From Fictibacillus phosphorivorans (GTDB lineage Bacteria; Bacillota; Bacilli; Bacillales; Fictibacillaceae), in NCBI RefSeq assembly GCF_023715845.1, contig NZ_JAMBOR010000003.1, positions 186,001 through 250,000 of the forward strand: a stretch of DNA of 64,000 nt, read 5' to 3'. The translations under genes were made by a program, and so were the position numbers. Of the stretch, positions 52,115 through 60,453 are shown one piece after another (position 1 is the stretch's first letter; every line of letters begins with the position of its first letter). The notes beneath the pieces are model-generated. The model was not told the origin of the DNA, made no database searches, and worked only from the letters and a program-made list of their open reading frames with translations.

Positions 52115-53470
52115 ATGATTCTTCACATCATGATTTCCGTTTTCGTCTTCTTTATGACTATGTTAGTTATATTTTGGAGACCAAAGGGCATCAATGAGGC
52201 TTGGCCAGCCGCTATCGGAGCCTGCATTATAATAATTGCGGGTATAGTGACTCGAGCCGATGTACTTGAAATCTTTCATAAAATTGGCGGAGCATCGATC
52301 ACGATCATCTCAACTATCGTCATGGCAGTCATTCTAGAAAGTTTTGGTTTCTTCCATTGGTCTGCATCCCGCCTCGCTACTCTATCAAAAGGTTCTGGTT
52401 ACCGCCTATATTGGTACATCCAAATGTTATGTTTTTTAATGACCCTTTTGTTTAATAATGATGGAAGTATTTTAATCACCACACCTATACTCATCCTTCT
52501 TCTTAAAAACTTTAGATTAAAACCGCACCACCAAATCCCTTACCTCCTGACGGGTGCTCTTACAGCTACTGCATCAAGTACGCCAATCGGAGTAAGTAAC
52601 ATTGTAAACCTGATCTCATTAAAAATAGTTGATATGACCCTCTATATGTATACAGCGATGATGATTGTGCCTGCTACACTAGGGCTGCTCTTTATGTCTT
52701 ATCTGATGTTTATATTCGTTAAAAAAAGGTTGCCAAAAACACTCCCAAATCTGTCATATGATATTGAACAGTCATTTTTCATAAAGAAGTTCCATCCTTT
52801 AAAAGTAAGAAGTACGGTTGAAACAAAAAGACAGCGTAGCAAATTCATGATAAAAATCCTATTATTTGTCTTATTGATCAGGTGCTCCATTTTTATCGCG
52901 TCATTTTTGTCTATCCCCATTGAACTTATTGCAGTAATTGGTTCAGCAGTCTTGTTAATCTGGAGATGGTACTACCTCAAAACAAATCCACTGGATATTA
53001 TAAAGAAAACCCCTTGGCACATTTTTATCTTTGCTTTTTCAATGTATGTCATTATTTACGCACTTCATAATACGGGACTTACTGAACTGCTGCTGAAAAT
53101 TTGCCGGCCAATTGTTGACCAAGGTCTGTTTCAAGCAACATTTTTTATGGGCGGTCTGGTTACACTTCTTTCAAATCTATTTAACAACCATCCTGCACTT
53201 TTGGTAGGGACTATCACTTTGTCAGAGATGAATCTTGATCCTATCACATTAAAAACAATGTATCTGGCGAGTATTGCAGGAAGTGACATCGGTGCACTTT
53301 TATTTCCGATCGGTACTCTTGCCTCACTGATATGGATGCATATTTTAAAGAAAAACAAAATTAAATTAAAATGGAAAGACTATCTGCGTATATCATTAAT
53401 AGTGATCCCCCTCACTTTAGCAGTAACACTCTTCTTGCTTTATACATGGGTCTATTTCATTACCTCTTAA
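52115..53470 (+). CDS. ArsB/ion-transporter-superfamily permease
   Basis: A 451-residue membrane protein with about 11-12 TM segments. FNNDGSILITTPILILLLKN (about 122-141), TASSTPIGVSNIVNLIS and LSNLFNNHPALLVGTITLS correspond to the repeated re-entrant motifs of the ArsB/NhaD (ion transporter) superfamily. It may export arsenite or another anion; no arsR, arsC or arsA is nearby, so the substrate is open. The ribosome binding site (GAAGGGACG) is moderate. Confidence 0.8.
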   Translation: MILHIMISVFVFFMTMLVIFWRPKGINEAWPAAIGACIIIIAGIVTRADVLEIFHKIGGASITIISTIVMAVILESFGFFHWSASRLATLSKGSGYRLYWYIQMLCFLMTLLFNNDGSILITTPILILLLKNFRLKPHHQIPYLLTGALTATASSTPIGVSNIVNLISLKIVDMTLYMYTAMMIVPATLGLLFMSYLMFIFVKKRLPKTLPNLSYDIEQSFFIKKFHPLKVRSTVETKRQRSKFMIKILLFVLLIRCSIFIASFLSIPIELIAVIGSAVLLIWRWYYLKTNPLDIIKKTPWHIFIFAFSMYVIIYALHNTGLTELLLKICRPIVDQGLFQATFFMGGLVTLLSNLFNNHPALLVGTITLSEMNLDPITLKTMYLASIAGSDIGALLFPIGTLASLIWMHILKKNKIKLKWKDYLRISLIVIPLTLAVTLFLLYTWVYFITS

Positions 53471-53518
53471 ATGGACCGTATGGAAATACGTATGAATTTT
53501 TATAGGAGTAGATTGTAA

Positions 53519-54166
53519 TTGAACCATTTTAGCCGCATGTTAAATAAACAAATACAATTAAAAATAACCGGAAATAGGTTTAAGGGGATTTTGACTGATT
53601 ATGGAAATGACATTTTAGTACTTTTTGATGGACAAACCTTTTTCTATATCCCACTTATGCATGTCCAAAAGGTAATCCTTAGTGAAAAAGATAACGATGA
53701 CATAAATAAGACTGAGGAATTGCTCTTTTCCCAAGAGGACTCCCCTATTTCTTACCGAAGCATCCTAAACAATGCTAAAGGATTGAACATTCAAGTGCAT
53801 ATTTTAGGAAAAGAAACGCTCCACGGGACAATCCTTCATGTACTAAGTGATTATATAGTATTCTATTCACCTGTATATAAATTGATTTACATTCCATTAG
53901 CACATTTGAAATGGCTTACGCTCCATGAACAGCATACCCCCTACTCTTTACAACCTAATCTTCCTGATACGCCTTCTTTTAGCCGGTCATTTGAAGAGCA
54001 ATTAAAGAAATTCGAGGATAAGATCGCCGTTTTTGATATGGGTGAGGATCCAGATAAAATAGGGTTACTGAAGAATGGAAAAGGAAACCTGATCGAATTG
54101 ATTAACGCGAATGGAGAAACCGTTTATTTTAAACTGAATCATGTCAAATCGGTGTATTTTCCATAA
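53519..54166 (+). CDS. Protein with three Sm-like beta-barrel repeats, possible spore coat protein
   Basis: A 215-residue soluble protein with three related segments: residues 8-52 (LNKQIQLKITGNRFKGILTDYGNDILVLF...YIPLMHVQKV), 85-135 (LNIQVHILGKETLHGTILHVLSDYIVFY...YIPLAHLKWL) and 160-213 (EDKIAVFD...GNLIELINANGETVYFKLNHVKSV). The pattern matches the short Sm-like (DUF2642-type) units of Bacillus spore coat proteins as I know them. The start is TTG 53519, with TAGGAG upstream. A coat role is inferred. Confidence 0.65.
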   Translation: MNHFSRMLNKQIQLKITGNRFKGILTDYGNDILVLFDGQTFFYIPLMHVQKVILSEKDNDDINKTEELLFSQEDSPISYRSILNNAKGLNIQVHILGKETLHGTILHVLSDYIVFYSPVYKLIYIPLAHLKWLTLHEQHTPYSLQPNLPDTPSFSRSFEEQLKKFEDKIAVFDMGEDPDKIGLLKNGKGNLIELINANGETVYFKLNHVKSVYFP

Positions 54167-54185
54167 AAAAGTTTTAGTAAATAAT

Positions 54186-54230
54186 AGCTTGAGTTGCCTT
54201 TGATATGGAGACTCAATGCTTTTTTTTTCC
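54186..54230 (+). terminator. Terminator after the Sm-like repeat gene
   Basis: GCTTGAGT/ACTCAATGC imperfect stem followed by nine T. Confidence 0.7.
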
Positions 54231-54327
54231 AATACGAGCAAAACACTTCTTGCAAGTGATTTATGTAGTATAGAATGGACATATATACTCGAATTGTTTT
54301 ATTAAGCAAACCTAAAGGGGAAAAATT

Positions 54328-55083
54328 ATGGTACAAAGTACTTTTAACAACAAAGTCCTTTCAATTCTAGAAGATAAAATACAAGTGATCAAAAAAGAAC
54401 AGGGAGCTATCTATCTAGTCGGACCGATCAGGCTCCCTGTTAATCTATATGGTGAAACCTTTGTGTTTAAATGGTACTGCTGGCTGGAGGGTAATGAGCA
54501 AACGGATAACTTTGAAGATATCATTAACAAGTTATCTTCAACAAACCTGGCCGAATATCAGCAGTCCAGTGTATTAGTTTATGGAGATTTTGAATTCAAT
54601 GAGGATGCGCTTATTCGCATGCATTCCATCTGCCATACGGGAGATATTTTCGGCAGCAAGCGCTGTGACTGTGGCTATCAGCTTAAGCAATCGATGAAAA
54701 TGATCACAGAACATGGTACAGGTGCTTTGTTTTACCTAGCTAATCATGAAGGTCGAGGAATCGGGCTTTTCAGCAAAGCGATGGCTTATGTCTTGCAAGA
54801 GAATGGACAAGATACGGTAGAAGCAAATGAAAGCTTAGGTTTTGTTGATGATTCCAGAAACTATGATGATGCGATTGAAGTATTAAAAGCTTTACGTAAG
54901 AAACCAGTCACATTAATTACGAATAACCCTAAAAAGCTGGATGCACTAGTAAAAGCTGGATTGCCTGTTTCTGGCCGTACACCGATCTGGGGTGATATCT
55001 CTGAATTCAATGAAAAATACCTTCAGACAAAGATTCAACGATCCGGCCACATCGATGACGAAGGGACATTTATAGATGAGTAG
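54328..55083 (+). CDS. ribA: Second GTP cyclohydrolase II (stand-alone RibA)
   Basis: A 251-residue GTP cyclohydrolase II without a DHBP synthase domain. Zinc ligands in CHTGDIFGSKRCDCG (about residues 109-122), active-site HEGRGIGL, and Tyr in KAMAYVLQ (equivalent to E. coli Tyr105) are kept, but HSEC reads HSIC and RQEGRGIGL reads LANHEGRGIGL with one extra residue, so it is a divergent paralogue of ribBA at 35 kb. It overlaps ribD by 8 bp. It would make the pyrimidine precursor used by RibD. Confidence 0.88.
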   Translation: MVQSTFNNKVLSILEDKIQVIKKEQGAIYLVGPIRLPVNLYGETFVFKWYCWLEGNEQTDNFEDIINKLSSTNLAEYQQSSVLVYGDFEFNEDALIRMHSICHTGDIFGSKRCDCGYQLKQSMKMITEHGTGALFYLANHEGRGIGLFSKAMAYVLQENGQDTVEANESLGFVDDSRNYDDAIEVLKALRKKPVTLITNNPKKLDALVKAGLPVSGRTPIWGDISEFNEKYLQTKIQRSGHIDDEGTFIDE

Positions 55084-56164
55084 TCATGAATTTTATATGC
55101 AACTAGCGTTAGATAATGCTATGACGATGAAAGGTCAAACCGATCCTAACCCTCTAGTAGGCTCCGTGATTGTAAACGAAAACAGAATCGTAGGAGTGGG
55201 AACGCATCTTAAGGCAGGTGAACCTCATGCGGAAATCCATGCACTACGAATGGCCGGTGAAAAAGCCCGTGGAGGAACCATATATGTTACATTAGAACCG
55301 TGTTCTCATCACGGACGAACGGGACCATGTGCCGTTGCACTCGTAGAGGCTGGTATCAAGAAGGTTGTGATTGCAGCGCTTGACCCTAATCCACTCGTTT
55401 CGGGACGTGGCATAAAAATATTAGAGGATGCCGGTATTGAGGTCGAAATTGGTGTTCTTGAAGAAAAGTCACGTAAGATGAATGAAGTATTTAATAAATT
55501 CATTGTACAAAAGATCCCTTTTGTTACATTGAAGTCAGGGATAACACTCGATGGTAAGATTGCGAGTTATATAAATAACAGCAAGTGGATTACATCTGCT
55601 GAAGCTAGACAGGATGTTCATAAGCTGCGAAATGAAAATCAAGCTATTCTTGTTGGCGTAAATACAGTGATCCATGATGATCCGGAACTTACAACAAGGA
55701 TACCAAACGGCCGCAACCCCATACGGGTCATCATGGATTCAACACTTAAGATCCTTTTAGATTCAAAAGTACTTAACGACCGTCAAGCTGAAACGTGGGT
55801 GTTTACGACAGAAAACCACGATAAAGAAAAAAGAGCGCAGATCGAAGAACGAGGAGCTAAAGTATTCGTTACAAACACCTCCCAAGTCGATCCGAAGCGT
55901 GTACTTAAAATATTAGGAGAGAACCTAGTTTCTTCCCTTCTCATCGAAGGTGGCGGGACGATCAACGCAGCTTTTCTTCAAAACAAGCTTGTTGATAAAA
56001 CGATTATTTATATGGCGCCAAAGTTAATTGGCGGCAAAGACTCCCCTTCCTTCTTTGGAGGTCAAGGAATCGATAAAATGGCTGATGCTATTGAACTGAC
56101 GGATTTAAAGGTTACTCAAGTCGGACCAGATTTTAAATTTACCGGTTACCCAAAATACAATTAA
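55076..56164 (+). CDS. ribD: Riboflavin biosynthesis deaminase/reductase RibD
   Basis: A 362-residue bifunctional enzyme: N-terminal deaminase with the zinc site PHAEIHAL and TLEPCSHHGRTGPCA (about 50-90), then reductase (from about 145: FVTLKSGITLDGKIA, VGVNTVIHDDPELTTR, LIEGGGTINAAFL). It carries out the two steps after GTP cyclohydrolase II. It is absent from the rib operon at 37 kb, so this may be the only ribD. It lies in an operon with ribA and a HAD phosphatase. Confidence 0.95.
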   Translation: MSSHEFYMQLALDNAMTMKGQTDPNPLVGSVIVNENRIVGVGTHLKAGEPHAEIHALRMAGEKARGGTIYVTLEPCSHHGRTGPCAVALVEAGIKKVVIAALDPNPLVSGRGIKILEDAGIEVEIGVLEEKSRKMNEVFNKFIVQKIPFVTLKSGITLDGKIASYINNSKWITSAEARQDVHKLRNENQAILVGVNTVIHDDPELTTRIPNGRNPIRVIMDSTLKILLDSKVLNDRQAETWVFTTENHDKEKRAQIEERGAKVFVTNTSQVDPKRVLKILGENLVSSLLIEGGGTINAAFLQNKLVDKTIIYMAPKLIGGKDSPSFFGGQGIDKMADAIELTDLKVTQVGPDFKFTGYPKYN

Positions 56165-56176
56165 GAGGTTTTGCAC

Positions 56177-56755
56177 ATGAGATTAGGTTTTGATATTGAC
56201 GATACTTTGATAGGTTTACGAGAGCATGCTTTTCATATCTATAATAAAAAGCTAAAACAAGATCTTCCCATGGATGTGTTTCATACGATTAAAACATTAG
56301 AAATCCATGAACCATTCGGCCTTTCAAAACAAGAAGGCAATCAGTTATGGATCGATTCTATGGAAGAAATCTATTTCAGCGATTGCCCTGCATATCCCGA
56401 TGCTATTGAAGTGCTTCAAGAGCTTCATGAGCAAGGTCATGAAATTTACTATATTACTGCAAGACCAGCGAAACATTGTGAACAAACGAAGAAGTGGGTA
56501 GAAAAAGCTGGTTTTCCCGTGCAAGAAGGCAGGTTCTTTTGTGGTATGAAAGATGAAGAGAAAATTCATACCATCAAAGAACTAAATCTAGACTATTATT
56601 TTGATGACAAACCTAATGTATTAGAGACCCTTACTCGTGAGTCCGTACAATTGTATGTGCGGGACCAGTCTTATAATCAGCATTTAGATTTTCCTCGATT
56701 AACGAGCTGGTCAGAATTAAAAGACATTGTTAAAAATCACAATTTGAAAAAATAG
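56177..56755 (+). CDS. HAD/NT5C-like nucleotidase, candidate ARPP phosphatase
   Basis: A 192-residue HAD phosphatase with motif I LGFDIDDTLIG (residues 3-13), motif II YYITARP, motif III Lys in MKDEEKIHTIKEL and motif IV YYFDDKPNVLETL. It resembles the 5'(3')-deoxyribonucleotidase/YqfW group. It begins 12 bp after ribD, with AAGAGG upstream. In riboflavin synthesis the dephosphorylation after RibD is done by promiscuous HAD enzymes in B. subtilis; linkage here suggests a dedicated one (inference). Confidence 0.82.
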   Translation: MRLGFDIDDTLIGLREHAFHIYNKKLKQDLPMDVFHTIKTLEIHEPFGLSKQEGNQLWIDSMEEIYFSDCPAYPDAIEVLQELHEQGHEIYYITARPAKHCEQTKKWVEKAGFPVQEGRFFCGMKDEEKIHTIKELNLDYYFDDKPNVLETLTRESVQLYVRDQSYNQHLDFPRLTSWSELKDIVKNHNLKK

Positions 56756-56782
56756 TGCGCTGAAAGGCGCACTATTTTTTTG
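56752..56782 (+). terminator. Terminator of the ribA-ribD-HAD operon
   Basis: AGTGCGC/GCGCACT stem overlapping the stop codon, then seven T. Confidence 0.88.
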
Positions 56783-56889
56783 CTTATTTCCCTTTAAAGT
56801 AGGCACATGCACTCTCTTAACACCTACACGCTTCATATCTTATGATGACATGAATTATTGTTGTTCAGAAGAATGGCGGTGAATAAAAA

Positions 56890-57258
56890 TTGATTGAAAT
56901 AAAAAAATCCCCATACGGCAGAGGAATTTTTGCTACAAGTAAGATTCAAAAAGGTGAATTAATTCATCAAGCACCTGTCATTGTATGCCCTGGTACTGAA
57001 TATGTAAAACTACAAAAAACAACACTCCGGGATTACTACTTTAACTGGGGAGAGAATTATGATCATGTGGCGATCGCGCTCGGATATGGATCTTTGTTTA
57101 ATCATTCCTATACGCCAAATGCTGTGTTCGAGAATAATTTAACAGAAGAAACCGTTGATTTTTTTGCACTCAAGGATATTAAAGCTGGAGAAGAAATTTT
57201 AGTCAATTACAATGGCGATCCTAATGACAAAGGACCATTGTGGTTTAAAGTTTGGTAA
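56890..57258 (+). CDS. Small SET-domain protein
   Basis: A 122-residue SET-domain protein: N-terminal KSPYGRGIFATSKIQKGELI, the knot motif GYGSLFNHSYTPNAVF (NHS) and GEEILVNYNGD. These are the S-adenosylmethionine- and lysine-binding elements of protein lysine methyltransferases; no pre- or post-SET domain follows. The target is unknown. The start is TTG 56890, 7 nt after GGCGGTGA. Flanked by terminators, so it stands alone. Confidence 0.85.
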   Translation: MIEIKKSPYGRGIFATSKIQKGELIHQAPVIVCPGTEYVKLQKTTLRDYYFNWGENYDHVAIALGYGSLFNHSYTPNAVFENNLTEETVDFFALKDIKAGEEILVNYNGDPNDKGPLWFKVW

Positions 57259-57266
57259 AGTTATAA

Positions 57267-57302
57267 TAGAACAGCCCGCTAAAGAGCGCGCTGTTCTTCC
57301 TT
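57267..57302 (+). terminator. Terminator of the SET-domain gene
   Basis: AACAGCCCGC/GCGCGCTGTT stem followed by CTTCCTTTTC. Confidence 0.75.
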
Positions 57303-57391
57303 TTCTCTAGAATATATAAAGAGTTTTAGAATTCAACGATTAGGTGATACATAGCAAAACAATAATAGAAATAGAATAGGAGGCTATCAAA

Positions 57392-57676
57392 ATGATGCTT
57401 TTCATATTCCTCTGTTTAATTACTGCAGGACTCCTCATTGAAACTGTACAAAAACGAATTTTAAAGATTAAAGACCCTGATATAAAAGAACTATGGGAAG
57501 AATTAGAAAAAAGAACATGGTATGAAGAATTGATTCAGGACCCCCATTTAAAAGAATGGGTTGTATTGGATAAACAAAACGGATTATTAAAAGACCCTTA
57601 CTATGTCCGCAAAGTATTAGAAAGTGAAGGACACAGGTTAGGGTTTATCAACTATATTAAAAATAAAGCTAATTAA
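57392..57676 (+). CDS. Hypothetical membrane-anchored protein, 94 aa
   Basis: One N-terminal TM segment (LFIFLCLITAGLLIETV), followed by a charged, partly helical cytoplasmic or surface part ending HRLGFINYIKNKAN. TAGGAGG lies before the ATG. Family not recognised. Confidence 0.7.
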   Translation: MMLFIFLCLITAGLLIETVQKRILKIKDPDIKELWEELEKRTWYEELIQDPHLKEWVVLDKQNGLLKDPYYVRKVLESEGHRLGFINYIKNKAN

Positions 57677-57884
57677 AAGAGCTAGAAATAGTGCCTGAAG
57701 ATGAAACCAGAGTGCCATGGTATGCCGGTTTTTGTTTTAAACGAGTGTTTAATTAAGCATATTAAAATATTCTTTGCATAATGGGATTCAGTTGAACGGT
57801 TAGATAAGACATGTTACGTTGTTTTCGAAAAACCGAAATTGAGTTTCGAAATTTAGATGATGACGCTTAAAGAGGTGAGTAGCA

Positions 57885-59072
57885 TTGAATCAAGTACAAA
57901 GTCGATTTAAAGTATTACTAGAAATACTACTAATCTCCATTAGGCTTGGCTTAACTTCGTTTGGCGGACCGATCGCACACTTAGGATACTTTCACGAGGA
58001 ATATGTAAGAAAACGAAAATGGTTGGATGAAAAAAGCTATGCTGATCTTGTTGCACTGTGCCAGTTCCTGCCCGGACCAGCGAGCAGCCAAGTAGGTATA
58101 GGAATTGGCGTAATAAGAGGTGGTGTCTTAGGAGGAATTATTTCTTTCATCGGGTTCACACTTCCCTCTGTTGTTGCGCTTATTTTATTCGCACTCCTTT
58201 TAGAAGGACTTGATGTTAGTGATCTAAGTTGGATTCATGGATTAAAAATTGTTGCTGTCGTTGTTGTTGCTCACGCCATACTCGGCATGGCCGAAAAATT
58301 AACTCCTGATTTAAAACGAAAAACCATCGCTCTGTTCGCTTTAGCGGTTACCCTTCTTTGGCAAACAGCATTCTCACAAGTCGGAGTTATTCTTATTGCT
58401 GGTATCATTGGTTTTCTATTATATCGCCATCAAACCGAGAATCAGGATACAGAATTTAATTTTCCTATTTCTCGTACGTTTGCAATGATTTGTTTAATAC
58501 TTTTCTTTGGCTTACTTATGATTTTACCGGTCTTTAGAGAAGCGACATCCAATAGCTGGATTGCATTCTTCGATAGCTTTTACCGTTCTGGATCATTAGT
58601 ATTTGGCGGCGGACATGTCGTCCTGCCATTATTAGAACGTGAATTTGTCCCATCAGAATGGATCAGCGAAGAGACATTCTTAGCTGGATACGGTGCTGCT
58701 CAGGCTGTACCTGGACCGCTATTTACCTTTGCAGCATATCTTGGAGCAGTTATGAACGGGTGGCAAGGAGGATTGTTGGCCACATTTGCAATCTTCCTGC
58801 CTGCGTTTCTTTTAATCCTGGGTACACTTCCTTTTTGGAACAGACTTCGTCGAAATCCTAAAATTAAAGGTGCTTTGCTGGGTGTTAATGCAGCTGTTGT
58901 CGGGATATTGATTTCAGCCTTTTATAAGCCTATATGGACAAGTACAATCCTCAAACCAATCGATTTTACGTTTGCAGCGGTACTATTCAGCATGCTCGTA
59001 TATTGGAAGCTTCCACCTTGGATTATTGTTGTTACAGGTGCTACAGGTGGATGGTTGATGTCTTTCCTATAA
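57885..59072 (+). CDS. chrA: Chromate transporter ChrA
   Basis: A 395-residue long-chain CHR protein with two homologous halves: the first carries LGLTSFGGPIAHLGYFHEEYV and CQFLPGPASSQVGIGIGVIRGG, the second SGSLVFGGGHVVLPLLEREFV and GYGAAQAVPGPLFTFAAYLGA. It exports chromate by proton-driven transport. The start is TTG 57885, 7 nt after GAGGTG. No neighbouring chr genes, so a single-gene chromate resistance unit. Confidence 0.93.
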   Translation: MNQVQSRFKVLLEILLISIRLGLTSFGGPIAHLGYFHEEYVRKRKWLDEKSYADLVALCQFLPGPASSQVGIGIGVIRGGVLGGIISFIGFTLPSVVALILFALLLEGLDVSDLSWIHGLKIVAVVVVAHAILGMAEKLTPDLKRKTIALFALAVTLLWQTAFSQVGVILIAGIIGFLLYRHQTENQDTEFNFPISRTFAMICLILFFGLLMILPVFREATSNSWIAFFDSFYRSGSLVFGGGHVVLPLLEREFVPSEWISEETFLAGYGAAQAVPGPLFTFAAYLGAVMNGWQGGLLATFAIFLPAFLLILGTLPFWNRLRRNPKIKGALLGVNAAVVGILISAFYKPIWTSTILKPIDFTFAAVLFSMLVYWKLPPWIIVVTGATGGWLMSFL

Positions 59073-59076
59073 AATT

Positions 59077-59105
59077 ACCTAAGCAATTTTGATTAGGAGT
59101 TTTCT
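59077..59105 (+). terminator. Weak terminator after chrA
   Basis: CCTAA/TTAGG stem followed by AGTTTTCTT. Confidence 0.45.
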
Positions 59106-59196
59106 TATTCTCTATAAATAATCACTGTGCAATAAATTTTCACAACTTCTTCATAACTGATATTTATTCATAAGAAAGATCAGAGTTTTTGTCTCT

Positions 59197-59349
59197 TTAT
59201 ATATGGACATCATACAAAAAGGTAGATATATAGTGAAAAGCATCCTCCCCATTAGACGCTTCTATTGTTAAAAACCCATCTTTCTTTAAATGAGAAGAGA
59301 CCACTTCTCGTCATTTAGGTTCATTATCAACAATTAAAATGGTTTTCAT
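59197..59349 (-). pseudogene. Response-regulator receiver domain remnant
   Basis: GGAGGAG then ATG and MKTILIVDNEPK, an in-frame TGA at codon 13, then REVVSSHLKKDGFLTIEASNGEDAFHYISTFLYDVHI and stop. This is the first 50 residues of an OmpR-type receiver domain (beta-1 to alpha-2), with a nonsense codon and no downstream phospho-acceptor or output domain. Clearly a dead fragment; the ribosome binding site is still intact. Confidence 0.75.
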
Positions 59350-59389
59350 TAACGTCTCCTCCTCATTGATTTAGCCATATAATAGCATT

Positions 59390-59417
59390 AAAGGCTCCTG
59401 TACTGGAGTCTTTTTGT
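59390..59417. terminator. Hairpin upstream of the PepSY gene
   Basis: AGGCTCC/GGAGTCT stem with a following T run. Confidence 0.6.
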
Positions 59418-59512
59418 TTAAGAAATTCTTCTCCCTGTTTAAAATGACACTAATGATTTGTCTAACACATATGGATAGGTAAACTGAGTTTTTTATAAGG
59501 AGGCAAATATCT

Positions 59513-59752
59513 ATGCATGAAAACCAATATACACCACCAGAGTATAGACAAAGAATCTCAGTACAACAGGCACAAGAGATAGCTATAAAACGGATACCCG
59601 GGCAAGTTATACATGTAGATATGGATTTAGATCATGGTGTATTAGTTTACGAAATTTATATTTTAACCCCACAAAACAGAATATTTGAAGTGGAGATCAT
59701 CGCAAGAACAGGGAAAATATTAAAAATTGAAGAAGAAAATGATTTTGATTAA
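59513..59752 (+). CDS. Small PepSY-domain-like protein
   Basis: A 79-residue protein: ISVQQAQEIAIKRIPGQVIHVDMDLDHGVLVYEIYILTPQNRIFEVEIIARTGKILKIEEE has the strand-turn order of a single PepSY domain (A..IA...PG.V..V..D...G...YE...... G..YEV.ID..TG.IL.I). It has no signal peptide or TM segment, unlike many PepSY proteins. AAGGAGG precedes the ATG. It may inhibit a protease; the target is unknown. Confidence 0.75.
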   Translation: MHENQYTPPEYRQRISVQQAQEIAIKRIPGQVIHVDMDLDHGVLVYEIYILTPQNRIFEVEIIARTGKILKIEEENDFD

Positions 59753-59778
59753 TGCATACATCAAAAAAGTCACTCTAG

Positions 59779-59959
59779 TCTCGTGAAAATTGGACAGAAA
59801 GAAAAGTTCGAGCAATCATTGCTAACCCATTTTATACAGGGCATCTTGTTAGTAATCGAACACCGAAAAATAGAGGAGGGCACACTTATAATCCCATTGA
59901 AGATTAAAGATCCACCAATTTCAATGGAACAATGGCTAAGTTGTTGGGAGAATTTTTAG
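59779..59959 (+). pseudogene. Serine-recombinase (large resolvase) remnant
   Basis: SRENWTERKVRAIIANPFYTGHLVSNRTPKNRGG is the typical recombinase-domain sequence (W...TV..IL.NP.YTG..V) of large serine recombinases such as phage or SpoIVCA-type integrases. A stop at 59905 is followed by a second-frame PISMEQWLSCWENF. No catalytic domain and no zinc ribbon are present. Sign of a past mobile element. Confidence 0.65.
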
Positions 59960-60036
59960 GGCTTAAAAAATAAACAGCGTTCATAAAGTATTTATAAACC
60001 ACTTTTAACTGCTACTTGTGTGAAAGGAAATTTTAT

Positions 60037-60066
60037 ATGGCTGAACAAGAGCGTTTGTCATTATAA
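60037..60066 (+). other. Tiny ORF MAEQERLSL before a terminator
   Basis: Nine codons with GAAAGGAA upstream, whose stop overlaps the start of a terminator. Probably the two ends of a deleted gene. Confidence 0.2.
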
Positions 60067-60101
60067 AAGGCATTATGACTTTGCATAATTGCCTTTTTGT
60101 T
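60065..60101. terminator. Intrinsic terminator in the decayed region
   Basis: AAAAGGCAATTATG-type stem (AAAAGGCA/TGCCTTTT with inner ATTATG/CATAAT) followed by TGTTTTG. Confidence 0.75.
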
Positions 60102-60219
60102 TTGTCTCAATAAGTAGTAAATATTAAGGTGCAAAAAATTCCCCAAACCATTTCTGGAAGAGGACCAACTTGAATTTATCGGATATACAACCTCTCTTAA
60201 GGGTCAATTTTTCATTGAT

Positions 60220-60390
60220 TTATTTTCTGTTTTTTTTATTTTCTAAGTTTATCCAAATTTGATGTGTTACCCAAAAAAACAAGCCAGTTAATAGTGCGAT
60301 AGCTTTTAAGTCCTTTGGTAAATAAAATAATAAAAACAATCCAATTAGCACAAAGGGAGGCAAAAGTATCCAAATTTTTTTGTCAGTCAT
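60220..60390 (-). CDS. Small membrane protein, 56 aa
   Basis: Two hydrophobic segments (IWILLPPFVLIGLFLLFYL and AIALLTGLFFWVTHQIWI) with a charged hinge and tail. AGGTGGGG lies before ATG 60390; the start at 60423 is unsupported. Function unknown. Confidence 0.6.
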   Translation of the reverse strand: MTDKKIWILLPPFVLIGLFLLFYLPKDLKAIALLTGLFFWVTHQIWINLENKKNRK

Positions 60391-60453
60391 AAAAAACCCC
60401 ACCTTTAAAAGATATTCTACCATAAAATTATATTAAAGTAGGAGGTGGCTAAA

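Noticed and set aside
53519-56755. One transcript from the Sm-like gene through ribA-ribD-HAD
   Set aside because: A hairpin with nine T lies at 54186-54230 between them, so the rib cluster is probably separate.
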